From NCBI GenBank assembly GCA_024742475.1, contig JANSYI010000001.1, forward strand, positions 186,001 to 250,000: a stretch of 64,000 nt of DNA. The letters run 5' to 3'. The stretch is from a bacterium (GTDB lineage Bacteria; Myxococcota_A; Polyangia; Nannocystales; Nannocystaceae). A program made the position numbers and the translations under genes. Below are positions 42,303 through 51,450 of this stretch, one piece after another (the stretch's first letter is position 1; every line of letters begins with the position of its first letter). The notes under the pieces were generated by a model. That model was not told where the DNA came from. It searched no databases and was given only the letters and a program-made list of their open reading frames with translations.

Positions 42303-43409
42303 ATGGATCTGACGTTCGAAGAGTTTCGTGACAGCCTCGCCAGCCGCAGCCGGCGAGCCAAGGTTCTCAAGCGTGATGGTCGGCATTTCTTCGTGCTGAT
42401 CTCCCAGCAGTTCAGTAAGGAAGAGCTCGACAATCTCTGCGACACCGCCACCGCGATTCGTCGCCTCGACCGGCATGTCGATGGCCGCGAATACCTGCGC
42501 GCGCTGCTTCGTGGCGCGCGCATCATGAACCTGTTCGCCCAGCCCAGCACGCGGACCGCCGAGTCGTTCGTCGCCGCCGCCGACAAGCTCGGCGCGCACA
42601 GCCGGCTGGTCTCGGACATCCGCACCAGCTCCTTTTCCAAAGGCGAGTCGGTCGAAGACAGCGTGCGGACCCTGTCGAGCTTCTTCGACGGCATCGTCGC
42701 CCGTCACCCCGACGACGACTTCGGCATCCGTGCCGCCTGGGCGCTCTCGAAGACGCAGCGCACCATCCCCGTCATCTCGGCGGGAAGCGGCAAGAGCCAG
42801 CACGTCACCCAGTCGCTGCTCGACTTCTACACGCTCCGCTATTCGCTGGCCGCCAAGGGCGGCGTCGACGGCAAGACCGTCATGATCGTCGGAGACATCG
42901 CGCGCAACCGAGCCGGCCGGTCACTGGCCTACTTGCTGACCAAGTTCGACAGTCCCACGATTCACTTCGTGTCGCCGCGTGCCCATGCGCCCGACGACCA
43001 GCTGCTCGAGTACATCCGCGGTCACGACATCGAGGTGCACGTGCACCACGCGATCAAGCCGCTGCTCGAATCGCACGGCGAGAGCATCGATGCGATGTAC
43101 ATGACCCGCCTGCAGCAAGAGTGGGACAAGGGCAACGTCGCCGGGCAGCCGAGCACGGAGCAGAAGCTCGGCACCGCCGACGACTTCATCCTCCACCACG
43201 ACTATCGCAAGTTCATCCGACCCGACTGCGTGCTCATGCACCCGCTGCCGCGCGTCAACGAGCTGCCCGACGAGTGGGAAGAGCATCCGGGCTTCGTCGT
43301 CTGGCGGCAGGTCCGCAACGGCATGTGGATTCGCGCCGCCGTGTTCGCCACCGTCTTCGGCGCCGACGAAGAGATTCGCGACCGCGGCAAACGCCTCGGG
43401 CTCATGTAG
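42303..43409 (+). CDS. pyrB: aspartate carbamoyltransferase, long form
   Basis: 368 residues, about 55 more than the usual catalytic chain; the extra length is mostly N-terminal. Carbamoyl-phosphate loop is QPSTRTAESF, with Ala in place of the second Arg of STRTR. The SFSKGESVEDSVRTLSSF loop supplies the 80s-loop Lys. HVTQSLLDFYTL replaces the usual HPTQ, and HPLPRVNEL is intact. GDIARNRAGRSLAYLL begins the aspartate domain. It catalyses the first committed step of pyrimidine synthesis. No pyrI, pyrC or carAB is adjacent. Confidence 0.9.
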   Translation: MDLTFEEFRDSLASRSRRAKVLKRDGRHFFVLISQQFSKEELDNLCDTATAIRRLDRHVDGREYLRALLRGARIMNLFAQPSTRTAESFVAAADKLGAHSRLVSDIRTSSFSKGESVEDSVRTLSSFFDGIVARHPDDDFGIRAAWALSKTQRTIPVISAGSGKSQHVTQSLLDFYTLRYSLAAKGGVDGKTVMIVGDIARNRAGRSLAYLLTKFDSPTIHFVSPRAHAPDDQLLEYIRGHDIEVHVHHAIKPLLESHGESIDAMYMTRLQQEWDKGNVAGQPSTEQKLGTADDFILHHDYRKFIRPDCVLMHPLPRVNELPDEWEEHPGFVVWRQVRNGMWIRAAVFATVFGADEEIRDRGKRLGLM

Positions 43410-43424
43410 GGCCCGAGCGCGCCC

Positions 43425-43766
43425 TCACCCGGTGGTCGAGCTGCTGCTGCTCGACCCCGAGCTCGAGCTGCTGCTGCTGCTCGACGACGCGGAGTCCGAG
43501 TCCGTCGTTGGGCTCGTGGTGCTCGAGCTCGTCGTGTCGGTGTCCGTGCTCGGCGTCGTGGTCGCGCTGCTCGTGCTCGACGAGGTCGTCGCCGGTTCGG
43601 TCGTGCTCGTCGTGGCTTCGCTGGTGTCCCCGGTGCCACCGGTGGTGGAGGAGTCGGGGAACACGAAGCCCGTCGTCGGCGCGTCGGTCTCCATGAAGAA
43701 CGGGTTCTCCTCGATGCACGCGGGCAGGACGAGAAGGGCCAATGCGATGCTGACGCGTTTCATCAA
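43425..43766 (-). CDS. short lipoprotein consisting of a Ser/Thr stalk
   Basis: 113 residues. Lipobox LALLVLPAC, a short spacer (IEENPFFMETDAPTTG), then almost only Ser, Thr, Asp and Gly to the end, closing with a Ser run. There is no head domain, unlike the related lipoprotein at 30537-31481; it looks like a stalk left after loss of the C-terminal part, next to pyrB. Its start overlaps the PEGA gene stop by four bases. Confidence 0.7.
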   Translation of the reverse strand: MMKRVSIALALLVLPACIEENPFFMETDAPTTGFVFPDSSTTGGTGDTSEATTSTTEPATTSSSTSSATTTPSTDTDTTSSSTTSPTTDSDSASSSSSSSSSSGSSSSSSTTG

Positions 43767-44863
43767 AACCTCACCCTCACGCCCGCGCTCGTGGGGCCGA
43801 TGAGCGGTCGAACCGAGATCGTGTCCTCATCCATGGAGTCGATCGGGTCGCTCGAGCCCTCGTTGCGGCTCTTGCGAGCGGCCGCAATGACTCCGGTGGT
43901 GATGCCCGTCAGGAGCGAGGCGATGCCGAAGCCGGTCAACAGCGCCCCAGGCAGCAGGGTGTCGTAGCGGTAGCGGCAACGTCCGTTGAAGTCGATGTCG
44001 TCGCCCGAACAGCGGCTCTTGACGGGCTGCTCTTCGAGCGCCAGCAGCGGGACCCCGGCGCCGAGCAACGCAACCCCGACCATCGAGAACGTCCAGCCCG
44101 TGATCCTCAGCGCGCGCGTCTGCTTGTCGTTGTTCTCCACCAGCGTGTAGGCGAGAAGCTCGGACCCACCGCGGGGCGCTCGCACGGTCTCGACGACGTC
44201 GTTGTGGTTGCGCAGGGTGATCTCCAGGTCCCGTAGGCCCGGCGGAACCTCGATCTCGAGCGGCGTCTTGCCGACGCGCTCCCCGTCGATCTTGACGGCC
44301 GCCCCCGAGGGCTGGGTGCGGATTGCGAGCCGGGAGATGTCGTCGGTCTCGAACTCCGCCTGCTCGCGATCGGCGTAGGGGTTCTCGACGTACCCGAGCA
44401 GCGGCTCCTTGACCTCCTCGGCCTCGGAGACGAGCGCTCCGACCGCGTCGGGATAGCTGCAGATCTCGCAGGTCGCGGACTCGTCGACCTTCAGCGTGCC
44501 CGCGGCGTCGTACAGCCGGACCGCGATTCCGTAGTCGCGGTCGATCGTCGAAAGCGCAGGTTGGACCACCCACTGTGCATCTGCATCCTCCGCGACGGCG
44601 TGAATGCACTCGAAGTTCGTACAGTTGGCCCCGGGGGGACGCCCGTCCACGACCTCGTAGTCCCGGCTCTTCAGCGCCGCCTTGATGCGGTCTCGCGCCT
44701 CGGAGCGCACCTCACTGGGCACCTCGCCCTCGACCAAGAGCGGCATGACGGCGACCCGGACCTTGGGTTTGGGCTTCGCGGCCGCGCCGGCGGTCCCCGG
44801 CACGATCATCCCGAGAGCCGCAAGCAGCGCAGCAGGTCCCGAGCGTATCCCCTTGCACAGCAT
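43763..44863 (-). CDS. PEGA domain protein with two TM segments
   Basis: 366 residues with a signal peptide (LLAALGMIVPGTAGA). Residues about 35-165 form an alpha/beta domain beginning VRVAVMPLLVEGEVPSEV, resembling envelope proteins that combine a TolB-like N-terminal part with PEGA. PEGA is at about 178-245 (LAIRTQPSGAAVKIDGERVG). Two TM segments lie at about 255-275 and 300-325, and the tail ends VRVRF. The second half has the same order as the protein at 29590-30537. It diverges from the pseudokinase gene; TAGTCT lies nine bases before its ATG. Confidence 0.83.
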   Translation of the reverse strand: MLCKGIRSGPAALLAALGMIVPGTAGAAAKPKPKVRVAVMPLLVEGEVPSEVRSEARDRIKAALKSRDYEVVDGRPPGANCTNFECIHAVAEDADAQWVVQPALSTIDRDYGIAVRLYDAAGTLKVDESATCEICSYPDAVGALVSEAEEVKEPLLGYVENPYADREQAEFETDDISRLAIRTQPSGAAVKIDGERVGKTPLEIEVPPGLRDLEITLRNHNDVVETVRAPRGGSELLAYTLVENNDKQTRALRITGWTFSMVGVALLGAGVPLLALEEQPVKSRCSGDDIDFNGRCRYRYDTLLPGALLTGFGIASLLTGITTGVIAAARKSRNEGSSDPIDSMDEDTISVRPLIGPTSAGVRVRF

Positions 44864-44872
44864 TCGGGGTCG

Positions 44873-44878
44873 AGACTA
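44873..44878 (-). promoter_or_regulatory. candidate -10 (TAGTCT), leaderless start of PEGA protein
   Basis: On the minus strand TAGTCT, 9 bases, ATG 44863. Confidence 0.5.
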
Positions 44879-44932
44879 ACAACATCGTCAGGGTCGGGCG
44901 AAATTGCTGCAGCATGCGCAGGGCGGACTGTG

Positions 44933-44949
44933 AGACCCTGAAAGGGTCT
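44933..44949. promoter_or_regulatory. inverted repeat at pseudokinase start
   Basis: AGACCCT, three bases, AGGGTCT: perfect 7-bp arms. The right arm runs into the TTG at 44949. It may be an operator shared with the divergent PEGA gene, or it may argue that translation starts further in, at ATG 45060. Confidence 0.4.
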
Positions 44950-47900
44950 TGTCGTCGGACCGACCCGGCCGCAAAGCTCCGCCGCCGCCACCTCCTCCTC
45001 CGCCACCGAGCGGGCCCCGGAAGAGTGGCAGGGCTTCGCCGCGCATTCAGCCCCCCGCCATGAAGGCGACGCGGGGGCTCGATGAACAGCGCACTGTCCG
45101 GCGCCCCGCGCCCGATGCAGCCAGCGTGGGCAACCAGCGATTCCGTACCGTCGGGCGCCGCTGGTCGCACCCGCTCGGTGACGTGTTCAACGCCGTCGAC
45201 GGCAACTCGGGCAACCGCGTGGTGCTCACCCTGCTCCACCCGGCCCGGCGGCTCACGGCTGGACACATCGACGCCGCACGAGCCACGGCCAACGTCCTCT
45301 CCGGGGTCACCGACGCGTCGATCAACGCGGTCATCGACGTCGTCCCCTACGCCGACGAGCGCATCGCCGTCGTCACCGAGTTCCTGCACGGCTCGGCGTT
45401 GTCCCAACAGCTCGGGCGCAAGGCACTACCCGCGCCGCGGGTGTTCGCGATCCTCCGGCAGATCGTGCGCGCCCTGGGGCTGGCGCATCGCGCAGGGGTC
45501 GCCCATGGAGCGCTCAGCGTCGGCAGCGTGTTGTTGACCAGCGCGCAGGGACGACCCGACACCGTGGTGGTCACCGACTTCGCGATGCAGGGCTTGATGA
45601 GCGCCGACCTCGAGGTCCCCGACTCGGACGCCGGGCATCACCCCGTCACGCCCGAGCGCATCCTCGGCCTGTCGCGCAACGAGAAGGAGGACCTCTACCT
45701 CGTCGGCTGCATCGGCTACACGATGCTCACCGGGTCGCCACCCTTCCGCACGGGCAACGCCGTCGCGGTGGCGCGTCGGCATGCCATCGAGGACCCCATG
45801 CCCATCGCCGCCCGGCTGCGCTCCATCGGGCTCCCACCGCAGGGGTTGATCGACGTGGTGCATCGATGCCTGGCCAAGGACGCCGAGGATCGCTTCGAAG
45901 ACATGGCGGATCTCGAAGCGGAGCTGTGCTTGGCGCAGATCGACGCCGGCCTGCAGACGCCGTGGGACGATCTGCCGATCCCGCGCGTGGACGACGTGCG
46001 GCGCACCGCCATCCTCCACGGGCTTCAGCAGCGCAAGCCCGGATCGGGCAACCTCGGTGCACCCTCGATGGTCGACGTCGCCGAGTCTCGACCGATCTCG
46101 ATCGCCGAAGCCGAGCAGCTCGCCGCGGACGTCGAGCGCAAGCGGAGGGAGCACCTCGCGCGCAAGGCTGGGGCGATGCCGACGGGGCTGGCCGACAACC
46201 CCGACACCAAGCCCCTGTCGATCCCTCGCCCCAAAGCGCCCCCACCTCCGCCCCGGATGGCCGGCGTGCCGAAGCCCGCGCCCAAGAAGGGTACGGCGCC
46301 GCTTCACGTGCACCGAGCCCCACCTCCGCTGGGCACCTCCTTCCCCGTCCGCTCCGACGATGACGAGTTCGACGCTGCGACCACGGCGATCTCGCAGGTT
46401 CGCGTGCCCAAGCCGCCCGCGCACGACCTCGAGGACATCGCAACCAGCCCCGTTGGCAAGGCGTTCCCCAAGCCGGCGCACATGCGTACCCCTCTGGAGT
46501 CCGCAGGCGTCCCCCGCCCCATCGAGCCCTCCACCACCGCGCCGGTGAGCAAGCGTGGGGAGATCAGGGGCTCGAGCTTCGTTGCGCCCCCCGCCCCCAA
46601 ACCCCCCGTACGCTTCCCCGCAGCGCCGCCGCTGGCCAAGCCCGCGCTGGGGCGCCGGCCTGCTCCGCCGCCGCCGAGCCCCTCGGTGCCCGTCCCCCGA
46701 CCGGCCGCGCCCACGCTCATTCCGCCGCCGCCCGTGGTCGCGCAGACGAGCCATCAGCCCGACGCGGAGGAGCTCGACGACGAAGCCCTGACGCGGTCGG
46801 GCGCCGAGGACGACGCGCCAACGGCAGCTGCCGCAGCCTCTCCGTTTCTCGAGCCGGTCGTACCCGACGAGCCCGACGAGCCCGACGAGCCCAACCCCGG
46901 ACCGCGGCCATCACCGCTGGCGTCAGCGATGCTCGTGCCCTCCGAGCCCGGGTGGGACGAGGCACCCGAGGACGCCGAGCAAGGCGCCGCTCCAGATGCC
47001 TACGAGCTCCCGCCGCAGCCGATGATTCCGCGGCAGGCGCTCACGACGGACATCCCCCCGCAGCCAGAGCTGCCGCCACCTGAGCCGCAGCCAGAGCTGC
47101 CCGCGCCACCGATCCAAGCGGAGGCGCCTGCACCCGAGCCGATTCCTGCGCCGCCGATTCACGCGCCGCCGCCAGAGCCTGCCCCGCCAGAGCCCCCTGC
47201 GCCAGAGCCCGCCCCGGAACCGGTCGCCCCGCCAGAGCCCGCCCCGCCAGAGCCCGCCCCGGAACCGGTCGCCCCGATTCCGATGCCCGTGCCCGCGCCC
47301 GCGCCCGCATCCGACCCCGACCCTCTCCTCGACGACGACTTCGCGCCGCCCAAGCGCCCGTGGGGCTTGTGGCTGGGCATCGCTGCCATCGGCGCCCTCG
47401 TGGGCGGAGGCGTCGTTCTGATGAGCCAGCCGAGCGAGCCGGACGACCCCAAGATCGCGTCGGCCAATCCCCCAACGCCTACGCCGGCCACCCCCGAGCC
47501 CAAACCAACCCCGAAGGTCGACCCGGAACCCCAACCGGCACCCGAGGTCGACCCCGAACCGACCCCCGAGGTCGACCCAGAGCCTACGCCCGAGCCCGCG
47601 AAGCCCGAGCCCAAGCCCGAGCCCAAGCCCAAGCCCAAGCCCGAACCGAAGACGTCGAAGCCCAAGCCAAAGCCAAAGCCCTCCTCGGGCGGCGGAGGCG
47701 GCGGATCGGTCAACACCTCGGGCAAGTCGGCGTCGCAGCTTGCGGACCTCGGAAACGAGTCGTTCAACAAGGGCGACTACAAGAGCGCGTCACAGTACCT
47801 CGAGAAGGCCGTCAGGAAGGCGCCGGGCAACGCAAAGTACAGGCTGCTCCTGGGGGACACCTACTACAAGCGCGGCCGATACTCCGCAGCGCGCAAGCAG

Positions 47901-47978
47901 TACGTCGAGGCTGACGAGCTCGGCGTGTCAGCCGCAAAGCGACGCATCGAGAAGGTCGACGCCAAGCTCGGAGGCTGA
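44949..47978 (+). CDS. pseudokinase with Pro-rich region, TM segment and TPR tail
   Basis: 1009 residues if TTG 44949 is the start, 972 if ATG 45060. A kinase fold spans about 60-345, but catalytic residues are lost: the VAIK lysine is Thr in VVLTLLH, HRD is replaced by HGA in [13 protein letters not shown], and DFG is [22 protein letters not shown] keeps the shape of the activation and F-helix region. About 430 residues of Pro/Glu-rich sequence follow, then a TM at about 800-820 ([18 protein letters not shown]), an extracytoplasmic Glu-Pro and Lys-Pro linker and a C-terminal TPR-like pair ([20 protein letters not shown]). It is probably a scaffold or signal transmitter. Divergent from the PEGA gene. 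Confidence 0.82.
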   Translation: MSSDRPGRKAPPPPPPPPPPSGPRKSGRASPRIQPPAMKATRGLDEQRTVRRPAPDAASVGNQRFRTVGRRWSHPLGDVFNAVDGNSGNRVVLTLLHPARRLTAGHIDAARATANVLSGVTDASINAVIDVVPYADERIAVVTEFLHGSALSQQLGRKALPAPRVFAILRQIVRALGLAHRAGVAHGALSVGSVLLTSAQGRPDTVVVTDFAMQGLMSADLEVPDSDAGHHPVTPERILGLSRNEKEDLYLVGCIGYTMLTGSPPFRTGNAVAVARRHAIEDPMPIAARLRSIGLPPQGLIDVVHRCLAKDAEDRFEDMADLEAELCLAQIDAGLQTPWDDLPIPRVDDVRRTAILHGLQQRKPGSGNLGAPSMVDVAESRPISIAEAEQLAADVERKRREHLARKAGAMPTGLADNPDTKPLSIPRPKAPPPPPRMAGVPKPAPKKGTAPLHVHRAPPPLGTSFPVRSDDDEFDAATTAISQVRVPKPPAHDLEDIATSPVGKAFPKPAHMRTPLESAGVPRPIEPSTTAPVSKRGEIRGSSFVAPPAPKPPVRFPAAPPLAKPALGRRPAPPPPSPSVPVPRPAAPTLIPPPPVVAQTSHQPDAEELDDEALTRSGAEDDAPTAAAAASPFLEPVVPDEPDEPDEPNPGPRPSPLASAMLVPSEPGWDEAPEDAEQGAAPDAYELPPQPMIPRQALTTDIPPQPELPPPEPQPELPAPPIQAEAPAPEPIPAPPIHAPPPEPAPPEPPAPEPAPEPVAPPEPAPPEPAPEPVAPIPMPVPAPAPASDPDPLLDDDFAPPKRPWGLWLGIAAIGALVGGGVVLMSQPSEPDDPKIASANPPTPTPATPEPKPTPKVDPEPQPAPEVDPEPTPEVDPEPTPEPAKPEPKPEPKPKPKPEPKTSKPKPKPKPSSGGGGGGSVNTSGKSASQLADLGNESFNKGDYKSASQYLEKAVRKAPGNAKYRLLLGDTYYKRGRYSAARKQYVEADELGVSAAKRRIEKVDAKLGG

Positions 47979-47983
47979 GCGGT

Positions 47984-48844
47984 TCAGCCGTCGCTCGAGA
48001 CGGCCAGCGGCCTCGTCTTGGGGTTGGTGCCTGCGACGATCCGAGAGAAGCGGTCCTCGAACGCGGGCTTCATCTCGGGGTGCGTGAAGATGTAGAAGCG
48101 CTCCTCGAGGATTGCGTCGTGCACCGCGTCGGCGACCGTCTCGGCTCGAATCCCCTGCGCGACCTCCTTCGCGTAGTACTTGCCGACCTCGGCCACGAGA
48201 GGGTCCGTCGAGGGGCCGGTGTTCTTGTGCTCTTCGGGGCGAACGGACTCCGAGCTCGCGATGCCGGTCTTGACGAACCCCGGCGCGAGCACGGAGCAGC
48301 TGATGTTGGCGCTGCGCAGCGCCAGGTCGTGATAGAGGCTCTCGGTCATCCCGACGACCGCGTGCTTGGTCGCGACATAGGGGCTGCTCAGCGGGGGCGC
48401 GAGGATGCCCGCGGCCGAGGCGGTGTTGACCACGTGGCCGGGCTCTCCAGACGCGAGCATCCTGGGCATGAACGCGCGCAGGCCGTGCAGCACGCCCCAG
48501 AAGTTGACCCCCATCGCCCACGCCCAGTCCGCGTCGCTGCACTCCCACGCCGAGCCGACCACGGCGACGCCGGCGTTGTTGCAAAGGACGTGGACGGCTC
48601 CGAACTGCTCGTAGGCGAAGTCGGCCAGGCCATGCACCTGGCTCGCCTTCGACACGTCGGTCACCTGCGTCACCACGGCGACGCCGAGGTCGTCGAGCTC
48701 GCCGCCGACGGCGTTGAGCCGGGACGCGTCGATGTCGGCGAGCACCAGCCGCATGCGCGCGGCACCGAACCGGTGCGCCATCGCGCGTCCCAAGCCGCTC
48801 CCGGCTCCCGTGATGACTGCGACCTTGCCCGCCAGCTCTTGCAT
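47984..48844 (-). CDS. short-chain dehydrogenase/reductase
   Basis: 286 residues. Classical SDR: TGAGSGLG at the N-terminus for NAD(P), Asp at the end of strand 2 (LADIDASRL), NNAGV, catalytic Ser in NTASAAGILAPP and the YxxxK in PYVATKHA. The C-terminal 60 residues (EERFYIFTHPEMKPAFEDRF) are like SDRs acting on lipid or steroid-like alcohols, but the substrate is not determinable. ATG 48844 is chosen because TAGAGT stands seven bases before it; GTG 48853 overlaps that hexamer. Convergent with the pseudokinase gene, five bases apart. Confidence 0.93.
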   Translation of the reverse strand: MQELAGKVAVITGAGSGLGRAMAHRFGAARMRLVLADIDASRLNAVGGELDDLGVAVVTQVTDVSKASQVHGLADFAYEQFGAVHVLCNNAGVAVVGSAWECSDADWAWAMGVNFWGVLHGLRAFMPRMLASGEPGHVVNTASAAGILAPPLSSPYVATKHAVVGMTESLYHDLALRSANISCSVLAPGFVKTGIASSESVRPEEHKNTGPSTDPLVAEVGKYYAKEVAQGIRAETVADAVHDAILEERFYIFTHPEMKPAFEDRFSRIVAGTNPKTRPLAVSSDG

Positions 48845-48851
48845 CGAAGCC

Positions 48852-48857
48852 ACTCTA
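48852..48857 (-). promoter_or_regulatory. candidate -10 (TAGAGT), leaderless start of SDR
   Basis: On the minus strand TAGAGT, 7 bases, ATG 48844. Confidence 0.5.
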
Positions 48858-48965
48858 CTGCACCACCGCTGAAAATCTGATCGACCACGCGCGGCGGGTC
48901 ACGCACGCCGGCCCGTAATCCAGGTCACGTTTTCGCGCCTGCGCCCAATGCGTCCGGGGTTTCGG

Positions 48966-48994
48966 TTGTTCCGGTCCCCTCGATCCCTCATGAT
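48966..48994 (+). promoter_or_regulatory. candidate promoter of nuclease operon
   Basis: TTGTTC at 48966-48971, 17 bases, CATGAT at 48989-48994, giving a leader of about 29 bases before ATG 49030. Confidence 0.4.
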
Positions 48995-49029
48995 GCGCCC
49001 GGCTCCGAGGCCCGGGGCCTTCCCGCGCC

Positions 49030-49992
49030 ATGTCCAACCGCAACTGGAAACTCGCCTCCGCCGTGGCCGCCATCGCCGTGGCTGCGTTCGTCACCCCGGC
49101 CGTCGACGCGAAGGAACCTCAGACCAAGGTCTACATCAACGGCAAACCGACGCCGGTGTTCTTCAACGACGGGGACAGCTTCCGGGTGCTGGGCGGGAGC
49201 TACCAGGGCACCAAAGCACGACTGGCGGGCTACAACACCCTCGAGTCCTACGGCCCGGTGCATAGCTGGGGCGACTGGACCGAAAAAGAGATGTACGTCA
49301 TCGCCAAGATGGCCACCTACCACGCGCGCAAGGGCGTGTGGCACTGCGAAACCGACGGCGACACCGACACCTACGGCCGCATGCTCCTGTGGTGCGAAGA
49401 CCTCGCCACCGAGCTGGTCCGAGAGGGCTACGCCCACGCGATGAGCATCAACGACGACCCCGCCAAGCCGGTGCTCGTCGAGGCGCAGCGCGAGGCGATC
49501 GCCAACCGCAGGGGCCTGTGGGCGCACGGCGTGCCCAAGTTCATCCTCACCTCCCTGCACAGCGCCGAAGAGGACGTCGACGGGCGCGGCACCTACAACC
49601 GCCTCGTGTCCTCCGACGACGCGCACTCGGTGAAGTGGAAGCACACCAACCGCTACAGCGAGTGCGACAAGATCTGCCACAGCGTCTTCGAAGTCGACGA
49701 CGCAGCGGTCGACGCAGTGACGGCCGAGCTGAAGACCGACGCCAAGGTGGCGCCGTGGATCGCGGGCGTCTCGGATGCCGATCTGCGGGGCATGGTCGAG
49801 GAGTTCGCCGAGTTCCACCACATCAACCGCGCGATCGACAAAGAGGTTCGCGAGGACTTCAAGCAGCACCTGCTCGTCGACTACGTGCAGCAGGGCAAGT
49901 TCGGCGAGCAGCGACGCAGCGACGGCGCCTGCATGCGTCACGTCGACTTCAAGCGCCGCTTCGGAGAGGGGCGAGCGTCGTGCCTCAAGTAG
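49030..49992 (+). CDS. secreted staphylococcal-nuclease-like (SNase/TNase) protein
   Basis: 320 residues with a signal peptide (AAIAVAAFVTPAVDA). The SNase fold runs from about 33 to 150: Asp47/Asp49 in NDGDSF match the Ca ligand Asp, Arg64 in KARLAGYNTLES matches Arg35, Glu72 matches the catalytic Glu43 and Arg117 in DTYGRMLLW matches Arg87. The second Ca ligand (Asp40) is Asn69 here. EDLATELVREGYAH and REAIANRRGLW close the domain. A helical C-terminal extension of about 150 residues with several Cys is not part of standard SNase. Expected to cut DNA/RNA outside the cytoplasm. Its 3' end overlaps the Ca-repeat lipoprotein by 13 bases. Confidence 0.87.
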   Translation: MSNRNWKLASAVAAIAVAAFVTPAVDAKEPQTKVYINGKPTPVFFNDGDSFRVLGGSYQGTKARLAGYNTLESYGPVHSWGDWTEKEMYVIAKMATYHARKGVWHCETDGDTDTYGRMLLWCEDLATELVREGYAHAMSINDDPAKPVLVEAQREAIANRRGLWAHGVPKFILTSLHSAEEDVDGRGTYNRLVSSDDAHSVKWKHTNRYSECDKICHSVFEVDDAAVDAVTAELKTDAKVAPWIAGVSDADLRGMVEEFAEFHHINRAIDKEVREDFKQHLLVDYVQQGKFGEQRRSDGACMRHVDFKRRFGEGRASCLK

Positions 49993-51446
49993 CCCGCGCT
50001 CTCGCGTTGGCTGGACTCGTCGCGCTCGGCCTCACCTCCTGCGGGCCCGCGCCCGAGCTCCCCGTCTACGGCTACGAGACCGACCTCGAAGCGTGCCAAG
50101 ACGGCCTCGACAACGACTTCGACGGCCTGGTCGACTGCCGCGACAAGGAGTGCCTGGTGTTCTCGACGCTGTGCGGCGAGATCGTGCCCGACGACGACCT
50201 CGTCGAGCCCGAGAACACCTTCGACCGCTGCGTCGACCGCATCGACAACGACCGAAACGGCCAGTTCGACTGCGGTGACCGTGCCTGCCAGGCGATCGAA
50301 GAGACGTGCTGCCTGCTCGAGTTCACCAACGAGCTGTGCAGCGACGGCATCGACAACGACCAAAACGGCTTCGCCGACTGCGAAGACTTCGGCTGCCGCA
50401 ACGCCAAGTTCGTCGACGTCTGCCGCGAGAACACGCCCGAGCGCTGTAGCGACGGCATCGACAACGACAACGACAACCGCTTCGGCGAAGGCATCGACTG
50501 CGACGACGCAAACTGTGCGGGTATCGGCCAGTGCGACGAGAGCGCCTTCTGCGACGATGGCGTCGACAACGACCGCGATGGGGACCTCGACTGCGACGAC
50601 GAGGACTGCGACGGCGTGCCGGCGTGCACGGAGTCGGTCAGCTGCGACGACAACGTCGACAACGACAACGACGGATTGGTCGACTGCGACGACGCCATCG
50701 ACTGCTTCTTCCAGTGCGGCGGTCAGCCCACCGCCGAGGAGAACACGCTCGAACAGTGCGGCGACGGCATCGACAACGACCAAAACGGGTTCACCGACTG
50801 TGGTGACTTCGGCTGCTCGATGTCGCAAAACCAGCAGGTGGTCCTGTTCTGCCTCGAGCAGCAGGAGACGACGCTCGAGCGCTGCTCGGACGAAGTCGAC
50901 AACGACCAAAACGGGTTCGTCGACTGCGACGACTTCAGCTGCTCGATGAGCGACGACCAGCAGGTCCTTGCGTACTGCGACAACCTGGCGGAGAACACCG
51001 CCGAAAAGTGCGGCGACGGCATCGACAACGACGGCGACGAGTTCACCGACTGCGAAGACTTCAGCTGCACGGATCCCGAACGCGGGGCGACGCCCGAGAG
51101 CATCGAGTTCTGCCAGTCGCGCTGCGACGACAGCGGAGAGTGCAGCTTCGAGCGCTGCACCGACGGCATCGACAACGACGGCAACGGCTTCGTCGACTGC
51201 GCGGATTTCAGCTGTTCACGCTCCGACGACCCTGCAGTTCAGTTCGCCTGCAAGGAGAGCGCCGACGGCGACACATCCTGCAGCGACGGCCAAGACAACG
51301 ACCTCGACGGCTTCGTCGACTGCGAAGACTTCGACTGCGCCTACGACCCCGTGGTCACCGTGTGCCCCCAAGAGGGTCGCGTCTGCGAGTGGAGGGGTCC
51401 TACCCGCCCCGCCGACGAACCCGAATCCGAAACCGACACCGAGTAA
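49980..51446 (+). CDS. lipoprotein with eleven DNDxDG-type Cys/Asp repeats
   Basis: 488 residues from GTG 49980, with GGAGAGG just upstream as ribosome site. Lipobox LVALGLTSC. The rest is built of about eleven units of the form C-x-D-G-x-D-N-D-x-x-G-x-x-D-C-x-D-x-x-C (for example CSDGIDNDQNGFADC), spaced by short variable pieces. Related to the MopE/DNDxDG repeats of myxobacteria and expected to bind many Ca2+ ions with Cys pairs as disulfides. It begins inside the nuclease gene (13-base overlap) and is followed after four bases by the barrel gene, so all three are probably made together. Confidence 0.88.
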   Translation: MPQVARALALAGLVALGLTSCGPAPELPVYGYETDLEACQDGLDNDFDGLVDCRDKECLVFSTLCGEIVPDDDLVEPENTFDRCVDRIDNDRNGQFDCGDRACQAIEETCCLLEFTNELCSDGIDNDQNGFADCEDFGCRNAKFVDVCRENTPERCSDGIDNDNDNRFGEGIDCDDANCAGIGQCDESAFCDDGVDNDRDGDLDCDDEDCDGVPACTESVSCDDNVDNDNDGLVDCDDAIDCFFQCGGQPTAEENTLEQCGDGIDNDQNGFTDCGDFGCSMSQNQQVVLFCLEQQETTLERCSDEVDNDQNGFVDCDDFSCSMSDDQQVLAYCDNLAENTAEKCGDGIDNDGDEFTDCEDFSCTDPERGATPESIEFCQSRCDDSGECSFERCTDGIDNDGNGFVDCADFSCSRSDDPAVQFACKESADGDTSCSDGQDNDLDGFVDCEDFDCAYDPVVTVCPQEGRVCEWRGPTRPADEPESETDTE

Positions 51447-51450
51447 TCCG

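Noticed and set aside
48845..48853. GTG 48853 as SDR start
   Set aside because: It overlaps the TAGAGT hexamer, and SDRs begin close to the MQELAGKVAVITG segment.
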